A DNA stretch of 64,000 nucleotides, from contig NZ_CP083590.1 in assembly GCF_020099395.1 (NCBI RefSeq), forward strand, positions 992,001 to 1,056,000. The letters are read 5' to 3'. The position numbers and the translations under genes were made by a program. Positions 42,368-49,698 of this stretch are shown here, piece after piece. Position 1 is the first letter of the stretch; every line of letters starts with the position of its first letter. Under the pieces are notes generated by a model. That model worked only from the letters and a program-made list of their open reading frames with translations, was not told the DNA's origin and made no database searches. The DNA is from Streptomyces mobaraensis. Lineage in GTDB: Bacteria; Actinomycetota; Actinomycetes; Streptomycetales; Streptomycetaceae.

Positions 42368-42676
42368 GGTGGCGCGAGTTCCCCGCCGGGGACGGGTCAT
42401 TCCCGGAGGCCGGGCGGGACGGGCCCGCACGGTCCGGCCACCCGGCGCTGGAACCCGTCGCTCACCACAGGGGGTGCCCAGCGGGCCGCCCGGACGAGCG
42501 GTGCCCCCACCCGACGAGGCAGCGCGCGGCGGGCCGCCGGTCGCAGACCGCCCGGCGGACCACCCGCGCCGATTCCTCGGCCGGCGGGAAGGGCCGCCGC
42601 CGCGCCTGCCCGCCCAGGGCCACGGCGCAGGCGTTCTGGTGCGGCGAGGACCGCCCGGTCGGTCGGGGTCGGGGGC

Positions 42677-42742
42677 GCGGTCAGCGACGCGTTCGGGTCC
42701 GGCGGGCACAACACCGTGCTGGTGTTCCGGGCTGCCGGATGA
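42677..42742 (+). pseudogene. Remnant of a FabF-type ketosynthase C-terminus
   Basis: Frame reading AVSDAFGSGGHNTVLVFRAAG then TGA is the unmistakable C-terminal signature of FabF/chain-length-factor type ketosynthases (usual form SNSFGFGGHNxxLVF). Upstream in this frame, back to the KAS III stop at 42367, the translation is Arg/Pro/Gly-rich and shows none of the earlier ketosynthase motifs, and the other two frames show none either. So only the last ~22 codons survive, left after a deletion. Confidence 0.75.
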
Positions 42743-42860
42743 CGGCGTCGACGACGGAGGACTCCCGTGGCAGCGGGGAAGCCGGTGTGGAACCGTGGAA
42801 ACCGGTAAGGAGCCCCACCGGAAACCACACGACCGCACCGTACCGACCCGAGGAGGTCCC

Positions 42861-42938
42861 ATGTCCTCGAAGCGACGCCGCAAGAAGCGCGCCCGCCGCA
42901 ACCACGCCGCGAACCACGGCCGCCGGCCCCAGTGCTGA
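42861..42938 (+). CDS. Large-subunit ribosomal protein bL37-like (25 aa)
   Basis: The 25-codon gene encodes a very basic peptide, starting MSSKRRRKKRARRNHAANHG and ending RRPQC. The pattern KRxRKKRxRxxxxANHGxRP matches actinobacterial bL37, the tiny protein first seen in mycobacterial ribosome structures. AGGAGG lies four bases before the ATG, so translation should be strong. It stands alone between the ketosynthase remnant and an acidic small gene, which is not a ribosomal operon. A second copy elsewhere in the genome is possible; the C-terminal Cys might mark this as a particular paralogue. Confidence 0.75.
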   Translation: MSSKRRRKKRARRNHAANHGRRPQC

Positions 42939-43115
42939 GTTGAGCACGACATGGCCCGCCACCCCTTCCCACGGGCGCGTTCCCCGCGATATCACCCGTT
43001 CGAGGGGCGGCGGGCTGCGCCGTGCCCCGTCCGCGTGTGGGATGGGTGCCACGTGCGGCGCGCCGTCGCCACCGCCTCCCCCAGCCTCCCCCGAGCCCGA
43101 CAGAGGAGCCGGCAG

Positions 43116-43232
43116 ATGACCCTCTCCGAACGCGACGTGGCGGACGAGATCGAGCAGATGAAGGAGGACGCCCTGCAGCAGGTGGTCAGCGACGAGGACC
43201 GGGACGCCGGTCTGGCGGACGAGGAGTGGTGA
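43116..43232 (+). CDS. Small acidic protein (38 aa)
   Basis: Encodes MTLSERDVADEIEQMKED followed by ALQQVVSDEDRDAGLADEEW, then stop. A good ribosome binding site (AGAGGAG) lies ten bases upstream. The sequence is one predicted amphipathic helix plus an acidic C-terminus with a final Trp, with no Cys. I do not recognise it. It could be a small regulatory partner of the phosphatase gene that starts 117 bases later, or a leader-like peptide; nothing decides this. Confidence 0.5.
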   Translation: MTLSERDVADEIEQMKEDALQQVVSDEDRDAGLADEEW

Positions 43233-43349
43233 CCCCGGCCCCGGCGCCGGCCCCCGCGCGGCCGGACGCACCTCGCGCGGCGGCCGTCACCCGCGCCCGC
43301 CCGGCGGCCATCGCTCGCGCCGCGCGGTGCGGCGGGGTAGACATGGAAC

Positions 43350-46100
43350 ATGGCCCGAATCCGGGGCCGCTCCTGGAGGCCGTCGGGCCGCCGGCCCGCC
43401 GGCTCGCACGTGGGTGAACGGCGTGAGCGGCGGCGGCCGCGCGGGGCGTCGGCGGGGCGCTGGCGGGTGGCAAGCACCCGTAGCGTCGCCGGCCAGATGT
43501 TCGTGCTGCAGGTGCTCATCGTGCTGCTGCTCGTCGTGGCCGCGGTCGGCACCCTGCTCTTCCAGGCGCGGACCGACAGGTTCCAGGCGGCCCGCGACCG
43601 ATCGCTGGCCGCCGCCGAGGCGTTCTCGCACTCCCCCGGGCTGCCGGCCGTCATGGCGGGCCCCGACCCGTCGTCCGTCCTCCAGCCGCTGACCGAGGAC
43701 GCCCGGCACCGCGGCGGCGTCGACTTCATCGTGGTCACCGACCGCAACGGCATCCGCTACACCCACCCGGACCCCTCCCGCATCGGCAAGCACTTCGTCG
43801 GCACCGTCGACCCGTCGCTCAAGGACGGCAAGGTCACCGTCGAGAGCGTGCACGGCCCGCTCGGCGAGGAGGTGCAGGCCGTGGTGCCGGTCCGCGACGA
43901 CCGGGACCGGATCGTCGGCGCGGTGGCCTCGGGCATCAAGGTCGCCGCGGTGAGCAGCGCCTTCGACCGGCAGCTGCCGTGGGTGCTGGGCGCGGGAGCG
44001 GTGGCGCTGGCCCTGGCGACCGCCGGGACGGCCCTGGTGAGCCGCCGGCTGCGGCGCCAGACGCACGGCCTGGGCCCGGCCGAGATGGCCCGGATGTACG
44101 AGCACCACGACGCCGTGCTGCACGCGGTCCGCGAGGGCGTGGTCATCGTCGGCGGGGACGGCCGGCTGCTGCTGGTCAACGACGAGGCGCGGCGGCTGCT
44201 CGGGCTGCCCCCGGACGTCGAGGGCCGGCACGTCCACGACCTGGGCCTGGACCCGCGGACGGCCGAGCTGCTGGCCTCGCGCGAGGTCGTCTCGGACGAG
44301 GTGCTGCCCGTCGGGGACCGGCTGCTCGCGGTCAACAACCGGCCGACCGACCGCGGCGGCGGCCCGCCCGGCAGCGTCGCCACCCTCCGGGACTCCACCG
44401 AGCTCCGGGCGCTGGCCGGCCGCGCCGAGACGGCCCGCGGCCGGCTGCGGCTGCTGTACGACGCGAGCGTCGCCATCGGCACCACCCTGGACGTCCGGCG
44501 GACGGCCGAGGAGCTGACCCAGGTGGCGTCGCCCCGGTTCACCGACTACGCGACCGTCGACCTCGCCGAGGCCGTGCTGCACGGCGAGGAGCCCCGGATG
44601 GCGATGGGCGGCGACGCCGCCGAGCTGCGCCGGGTGGCGCTCACCGGGCCCCGGGACGACCATCCGCTGTACCCGGCGGGCGACCTGGTCACCTTCGCCG
44701 GGCCCACCCCGCAGGCCACGGGCTTCGTCAGCGGGCGCCCGGTGCTCGTCCCCGACCTGGCGGCCTCGGACGGCTGGCGGACGCAGGACTACGAGCGCAC
44801 CCAGGCCGTCCTGGAGTACGGCTTCCGGTCGCTGATCACCGTGCCGCTGAAGGCGCGCGGCGTGCTGCTGGGCATCGCCAACTTCTGGCGCACCAGCGAC
44901 AGCGAGCCCTTCGAGGACGAGGACCTGTCGCTGGCCGAGGAGCTGGCGGCGCGCGCGGCCGTGTGCGTGGACAACGCCCGCCGCTACACGCGCGAGCACG
45001 ACATGGCCGTCGCCCTCCAGCACAGCCTGCTGCCGCGCGGGCTGCCCGAGCAGACGGCGCTGGACGTCTCCTTCCGCTACCTGCCGGCGCAGGCGGGGGT
45101 GGGCGGCGACTGGTTCGACGTCATCCCGCTGCCCGGCGCCCGGGTGGCGCTGGTCGTCGGGGACGTGGTCGGGCACGGGCTGCACGCGGCCGCCACCATG
45201 GGCCGGCTGCGCACCGCCGTCCTCAACTTCTCCGCCCTCGACCCGCCCCCGGACGAACTGCTGGGCCACCTCGACGAACTCGTCGCCCGGATCGACCAGG
45301 AGGCGGCCGGCGACGCCGACGAACCGGCCATCGCGGGCGCCACCTGCCTGTACGCGGTCTACGACCCGGTGACGGGCGTCTGCTCGCTGGCCCGCGCCGG
45401 GCACCCGCTGCCCGCCCTGGTCGCCCCGGACGGCACGGTGGAGTTCCCGGAGCTGCCGGCCGGCCCGCCGCTGGGGCTGGGCGGGCTGCCGTTCGAGGCG
45501 GCGGAGCTGCGGCTGCCGGAGGGCAGCAGCCTGGTGCTGTACACGGACGGCCTGGTCGAGGACCGCAAGCGGGACATCGACGCCGGCCTCGCCGTCCTCC
45601 GCGACACCCTGGCGGAGCAGCCCGGCAGGACCCCGCAGGAGACCTGCGAGGCGCTGCTGGAGGCGCTGCTGCCGGCCCGGCAGAGCGACGACATCGCCCT
45701 GCTGGTGGCCCGCACCCGGATCCTGGAACGGGAGCGGATCGCCGAGTGGGAGCTGCCGTCCGACCCGGCGGTGGTGGGCCGCGCCCGCGCCGACGTGACC
45801 CGGCAGCTGGCGCTGTGGGGGCTGGAGGAGGCGGTCTTCACCACCGAGCTGATCCTCAGCGAGCTGATCACCAACGCGATCCGGCACGCCTCCGGGCCGA
45901 TCCGGGTGCGGCTGCTCCGCGACCGCACGCTGATCTGCGAGGTCTCCGACACCAGCAGCACCTCGCCGCACCTGCGGTACGCGGCGGCCGAGGACGAGGG
46001 CGGCCGGGGCCTGTTCCTGGTCGCCCAGCTCGCCGACCGCTGGGGCACCCGGTACACGCCGGACGGCAAGGTCATCTGGGCGGAGCAGCCGCTCGGGTGA
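43350..46100 (+). CDS. Membrane sensor PP2C (SpoIIE) phosphatase with PAS, GAF and HATPase domains (916 aa)
   Basis: Multi-domain sensor that dephosphorylates an anti-sigma antagonist and probably also phosphorylates one. TM1 near residues 50-70 (MFVLQVLIVLLLVVAAVGTL), an extracellular Cache-like sensor to about 205 with DFIVVTDRNGIRYTHPDPSR, TM2 about 210-230, PAS about 245-350, GAF about 370-555, SpoIIE/PP2C about 590-780 (VGGDWFDVIPLPG, GDVVGHGLHAAATMG, YTDGLVEDRK, SDDIALLV), and an RsbW-like HATPase to the end (LILSELITNAIRHASG). All catalytic Asp/Gly motifs are intact. The first 45 residues are Arg-rich; ATG 43350 is the longest option. A second phosphatase gene follows after 112 bases. 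Confidence 0.9.
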   Translation: MARIRGRSWRPSGRRPAGSHVGERRERRRPRGASAGRWRVASTRSVAGQMFVLQVLIVLLLVVAAVGTLLFQARTDRFQAARDRSLAAAEAFSHSPGLPAVMAGPDPSSVLQPLTEDARHRGGVDFIVVTDRNGIRYTHPDPSRIGKHFVGTVDPSLKDGKVTVESVHGPLGEEVQAVVPVRDDRDRIVGAVASGIKVAAVSSAFDRQLPWVLGAGAVALALATAGTALVSRRLRRQTHGLGPAEMARMYEHHDAVLHAVREGVVIVGGDGRLLLVNDEARRLLGLPPDVEGRHVHDLGLDPRTAELLASREVVSDEVLPVGDRLLAVNNRPTDRGGGPPGSVATLRDSTELRALAGRAETARGRLRLLYDASVAIGTTLDVRRTAEELTQVASPRFTDYATVDLAEAVLHGEEPRMAMGGDAAELRRVALTGPRDDHPLYPAGDLVTFAGPTPQATGFVSGRPVLVPDLAASDGWRTQDYERTQAVLEYGFRSLITVPLKARGVLLGIANFWRTSDSEPFEDEDLSLAEELAARAAVCVDNARRYTREHDMAVALQHSLLPRGLPEQTALDVSFRYLPAQAGVGGDWFDVIPLPGARVALVVGDVVGHGLHAAATMGRLRTAVLNFSALDPPPDELLGHLDELVARIDQEAAGDADEPAIAGATCLYAVYDPVTGVCSLARAGHPLPALVAPDGTVEFPELPAGPPLGLGGLPFEAAELRLPEGSSLVLYTDGLVEDRKRDIDAGLAVLRDTLAEQPGRTPQETCEALLEALLPARQSDDIALLVARTRILERERIAEWELPSDPAVVGRARADVTRQLALWGLEEAVFTTELILSELITNAIRHASGPIRVRLLRDRTLICEVSDTSSTSPHLRYAAAEDEGGRGLFLVAQLADRWGTRYTPDGKVIWAEQPLG

Positions 46101-46212
46101 GGCGTGGGGGCCCGTGCCCGTACCGGCCCGCCGGGAGGCGGCCCATCGGACGACGGCCGCCGCCCGGCGATCGTCGCACGACGGTCATCGCACGACGGAA
46201 GGACCGAGGACC

Positions 46213-48273
46213 ATGCCGGAGAGCCCGGAGAGCACAGCGCCGCCGCCCCCGGCCCCCGACTGGCGGATGTTCGACCCCGCCCCGGTCGCCATGGCCGTCA
46301 CCCGGGGGCCGCGGCACCGCCTGGTGTACATGAACGCCGTCTACCGCGAGCTGTTCGGCGACCGGCCGCTCGGCGTCCCTATCACCGAGGTCTTCGCCGA
46401 CCTGCGGCAGCGCGGCTACCTCGCCCTCTTCGACGACGTGCGGAACACCGGGGCGCCGGTGTCGCTGGCCGCCGCGCCGACCGAGGGCGCCTCGCCGGAG
46501 GACGGCGGGACGCGCTACTACACGTTCAGCCTGTCGGCCGTCGGCGCGTCGGAGGAGGAGCGCGGTGTCCTGGTCGTGGCGATGGACGTCACCGAGCAGA
46601 TCCGGGCGACCGAGCGGATCCGCCGGGTGTCGGAGGAACGGCTGCGCGCGCTGCGGCGGTTCGAGAACCTGGTGACCGCCAACACCCAGATGATGTGGGT
46701 GACCGCCGCCAAGGGCGGCACGATCGAGCCCAGCCCGGGCTGGGAGCGGGTGACCGGCCAGACGTGGGAGCAGTTCCGCGGGGACGGCTGGCTCGACGCC
46801 CTGCACCCGGAGGACCGGGAGCCGATGGACGCCGCCTGGCAGCGCGCCCTGGAGGAGGTGCCGGACGAGTTCCGGTACGTGTACCGGCTGCGGACGGTCG
46901 ACGGTACGTACCGCCACTTCGACGTGCGGGCGGTGCCGGTCCGCGAGGGCGACCGGGTCGTGGAGTGGGTGGGCACCTGTACGGACATCGAGGACCGGTG
47001 GCGGGAGGAGCGCCGCAAGGACGTGCTGGCGCGCGGCGCCGCCGTGCTGGCGGAGTCCACCAAGCCGCGGTCGGCCTTCGCCGCGCTCGGCGACGTCATC
47101 GTGCCGTCCCTCGCCGACAAGTGCGGCATCTACCTCATGCGGGAACCCACCTACCAGTTGACGGGCGACACCCCGCTGGTCGTGGAGCGGATCGCGGCCC
47201 GCTCCCGGGAGGGCCTCCCCCCGCACCCCGCCCGGCTGGGCGAGGAACACATCGCGCCCGACAGCGCGTTCGCCCGCGCGGTCCGCGAACGGCGGGTGGT
47301 GCACGAGTCGTTCGACCCCGACCGCATCCCGCCCGGCACCGCCCCGCCCGACAGCATGGCGTGGCTGCGGGACGTGCGCGCGCACAGCATGGTGGTCGTC
47401 CCCGTCGTCATCGACGGCACGCTCGCCGCGATCGTCGACGCCTTCGCCTGCGGCGAGCGCGACCCCATCGACGCGACCGACGAGGCGCTGCTCCGCGAAC
47501 TCCTGGAACAGGCCCACGATCCGCTGCGCAACGTCATCGAGTTCCAGCGCACCCAGCGGGTGGCCCTGGCCCTCCAGCACAGCCTGCTGACCGAGCCGCC
47601 GCGCTACGACGACCTGGTGATCACGGCCCGGTACCTGCCGAGCCCGGCGGCGGCGGACGTCGGCGGCGACTGGTACGACTCGTTCGTGCTCGGGGACGGC
47701 GCACCGGTGCTCGTCATCGGGGACGTGGCGGGGCACGACATCGAGGCCGCCGTGACGATGAGCAGGATGCGGAACATGCTGCGCAGCCTCGCCGCCGACC
47801 GGGAGGAGCCGCCGGGCGACATCATCCGGCGGCTCGACCGGGCCACCCAGGTCCTCGACCCGGAGGAGGGCACCGCCACCTGCGCCCTGGTCCGCATCGA
47901 GCACACGCCGGACGGCGGCCGGCAGGCGCACTACTGCGTGGCGGGGCACCCGCCGCCCCTGGTCGTGGACCGCGACGGCGGCACCCGCTTCCTGGAAGGC
48001 GCCACCTCGCCCCTGCTGGGGATGCCCGTCCCCGACGAGTGGCGGATCAGCGGCTTCGAACCCCTGCCGCCCGGCGGCACGTTGCTGCTCTACACGGACG
48101 GGCTGGTGGAACGGCCGGACGAGGACATCGACGAGGGCCTGGCCCGGCTGGCCCGGACGGCGTCCGGGCTGGCCGGGGCTGATCTGAACGCGTTCTGCGA
48201 CACGTTGCTGGCGGAGCCTTCGGTGACGGGGCAGGACGACATCTGTCTGATCGCGGTACGGCTGCCGGAGTGA
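46213..48273 (+). CDS. PAS-GAF-PP2C (SpoIIE) phosphatase, soluble (686 aa)
   Basis: Cytoplasmic serine phosphatase of the partner-switching type. PAS-like domain 1 about residues 20-135, PAS 2 about 155-270 with TGQTWEQFRGDGWLDALHPE, GAF about 285-440, SpoIIE/PP2C about 460-685 with metal motifs VGGDWYDSFVLG, GDVAGHDIEAAVTM, YTDGLVERPDED and QDDICLIAV. Unlike its upstream neighbour it lacks TM segments and a HATPase. Start ATG 46213 follows GACCGAGGACC. The two genes are likely co-expressed and may control the same STAS/anti-sigma circuit from membrane and cytoplasm. Confidence 0.9.
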   Translation: MPESPESTAPPPPAPDWRMFDPAPVAMAVTRGPRHRLVYMNAVYRELFGDRPLGVPITEVFADLRQRGYLALFDDVRNTGAPVSLAAAPTEGASPEDGGTRYYTFSLSAVGASEEERGVLVVAMDVTEQIRATERIRRVSEERLRALRRFENLVTANTQMMWVTAAKGGTIEPSPGWERVTGQTWEQFRGDGWLDALHPEDREPMDAAWQRALEEVPDEFRYVYRLRTVDGTYRHFDVRAVPVREGDRVVEWVGTCTDIEDRWREERRKDVLARGAAVLAESTKPRSAFAALGDVIVPSLADKCGIYLMREPTYQLTGDTPLVVERIAARSREGLPPHPARLGEEHIAPDSAFARAVRERRVVHESFDPDRIPPGTAPPDSMAWLRDVRAHSMVVVPVVIDGTLAAIVDAFACGERDPIDATDEALLRELLEQAHDPLRNVIEFQRTQRVALALQHSLLTEPPRYDDLVITARYLPSPAAADVGGDWYDSFVLGDGAPVLVIGDVAGHDIEAAVTMSRMRNMLRSLAADREEPPGDIIRRLDRATQVLDPEEGTATCALVRIEHTPDGGRQAHYCVAGHPPPLVVDRDGGTRFLEGATSPLLGMPVPDEWRISGFEPLPPGGTLLLYTDGLVERPDEDIDEGLARLARTASGLAGADLNAFCDTLLAEPSVTGQDDICLIAVRLPE

Positions 48274-48307
48274 GGGGGTGAGCCGGGGGGCGCCTGCGGC
48301 GGGCTGG

Positions 48308-48405
48308 TGCCCCGGTCCCGCCCCTTCACCGATTCCTGGGGGCAAGCCCCCAGACCCCCCCTCTGGGGGAGTTTGAGGGCAACCGCGCGAAGCGCGGTTT
48401 CAGGG
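48308..48405. repeat. Dispersed palindromic intergenic repeat, single copy
   Basis: This copy of the element seen at 5010-5240 contains CCCCGGTCCCGCCCCTTCA, the hairpin CTGGGGGC-AA-GCCCCCAG (48336-48353), CTCTGGGGGAGTTTGAGGGC and the hairpin AACCGCGC-GAA-GCGCGGTT (48381-48399). It lies between convergent genes and touches the stop codon of the NmrA-like gene. Confidence 0.85.
48336..48399. terminator. Bidirectional terminator hairpins within the repeat
   Basis: Two perfect stems of 8 bp (48336-48353 and 48381-48399) sit between the ends of the convergent phosphatase and NmrA-like genes, where a shared terminator is expected. There is no U-run, as is common in Streptomyces. Confidence 0.6.
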
Positions 48406-49248
48406 CGTCCGGGGCACACCAACCGCGGGAGCGAGAAGCTCCGCCGCGAACTCCGCCGCCGAGCGCGGCACGCGGCCGAGGACGCGCTGAACGCCGTCCC
48501 CGAGCCCCGCCACACCCTCCCGCCGATAGTTGGCGTACAGGCCGTACAGGCCCTCGCCATGCACCGCCGCGTCGAGCGGCACGTCCACGAACCGCACCGG
48601 CCGCCCGAGAGCGGCGGCGAAGCACTCCGCGAGTTCCCCGGGCGTCAGCGCCTCCGGCCCGCTGACGTCGAGGTCGCCCCCGACCGGGTGGTCGGCCAGC
48701 AGTTCGGCGACCGCGACCTCCGCGATGTCCCGTGTGTCCACGTAGCCGCGGGCGGCGTCGGCGCCGCCGGGGTCCGCCAGGGTGCCGGCGGCGAGGGCGG
48801 CGGCGGACGGGAGGAAGTTCTGCAGGAAGCGGTCGGGCCGGAGGACGGTCAGCTCGGGCACGCCGGCGTCCCGCAGCCGCGCGGTGATGGTGTCGTGCAC
48901 GCCGGTGACGGGGTCGGGGACCATCCCGGGCCCGGTGAAGGGGCGGGCGCCGAGCTTGACGACGCGGTGCGCGCCCGCGTCCAGGGCGGCGAGCGCTAGG
49001 CCGGTCTCGACGGCGGCCTGGTCGGCGGCGAAGGGGTGGGCGAGGTAGAGCCGCCGGACGCCGGCGACCGCGCGCCGCACGGTGTCGGGGTCGGCGGCGT
49101 CCCCGCGCACGACCTCGCCCCGGACCGTGCCCAGCGCCTCCGCGCCGGCCGCCGAGCGCACCAGGAACCGCACGTCGTCGCGGTCGCGCAGCGCCTCTGT
49201 CACATACCGCCCCACCGAGCCGTTCGGCGTGGTGACCAGGATGGTCAT
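48400..49248 (-). CDS. NmrA-like NAD(P)-binding reductase (282 aa)
   Basis: Atypical SDR with the N-terminal motif ILVTTPNGSVGRYVTEAL, a TxxxGxxG-like loop in place of GxxGxxG, and RSAAGAEALGTVRGEVVRGD as the cofactor-selecting region. The family covers quinone-sensing repressors' partners, azoreductase-like enzymes and isomerases, so no substrate is implied. Catalytic Tyr/Lys are not evident. ATG 49248 (MTILVTT) has GGAGGGGG at good distance; the upstream ATG 49269 would add seven residues. Its 3' end abuts a dispersed repeat that supplies the stop. Confidence 0.83.
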   Translation of the reverse strand: MTILVTTPNGSVGRYVTEALRDRDDVRFLVRSAAGAEALGTVRGEVVRGDAADPDTVRRAVAGVRRLYLAHPFAADQAAVETGLALAALDAGAHRVVKLGARPFTGPGMVPDPVTGVHDTITARLRDAGVPELTVLRPDRFLQNFLPSAAALAAGTLADPGGADAARGYVDTRDIAEVAVAELLADHPVGGDLDVSGPEALTPGELAECFAAALGRPVRFVDVPLDAAVHGEGLYGLYANYRREGVAGLGDGVQRVLGRVPRSAAEFAAELLAPAVGVPRTP

Positions 49249-49449
49249 GTGGGCCCCCTCCGCGCTCATGATCGGAAAACCGTCACGGGCCGCAACGGCG
49301 GAGAGGCGGGGGCGTATTCCCGGCCGCGGCGTATTCCCGGCCGGGGCGGCGGGAGGCGGCCCGGGAGGGGCCGCCGGGCGGCCGTGCGGGTACCGTTGCC
49401 GCCACCGGCCCGTCCGAACAGATCCGCCCCTTCCGAACAGAGGCGAAGC

Positions 49450-49683
49450 ATGCTGCCTGAGATCACCGAGCACGAGTGCACCGGCTGCGGCAAGGCCGTG
49501 AAAGGCATCTTCGGCCGGTGGGCGTGCCCGGACTGCAAGACCAGCTCCCCGTACCGGGAGCCGCCCGGCGCGTACGCGGCCGAGCTGCGCAACGGTGTGG
49601 CCCCGCGCCGCGACCCGCTGCGGCACCACGTGTGCGGCGAGGTGGCCTGCGTGTGCCCCCGGCTGAGCCGCCGGGGGCACTGA
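49450..49683 (+). CDS. Small zinc-ribbon protein (77 aa)
   Basis: Two Cys pairs (HECTGCGKAVKG and WACPDCKTSS) form a classic zinc ribbon in the first 35 residues. HHVCGEVACVC near the C-terminus offers a second set of ligands. No other domain. Start ATG 49450 follows a moderate AGGCGAAG site. Such proteins bind nucleic acid or act as small metal stores; nothing here chooses. It is convergent with the malate synthase gene, 15 bases apart. Confidence 0.7.
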   Translation: MLPEITEHECTGCGKAVKGIFGRWACPDCKTSSPYREPPGAYAAELRNGVAPRRDPLRHHVCGEVACVCPRLSRRGH

Positions 49684-49698
49684 GGATCCGGGCGCGCG

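Noticed and set aside
43287..48345. Long minus-strand frames opposite the two PP2C genes
   Set aside because: No recognisable protein features; the plus-strand frames contain complete catalytic motifs.
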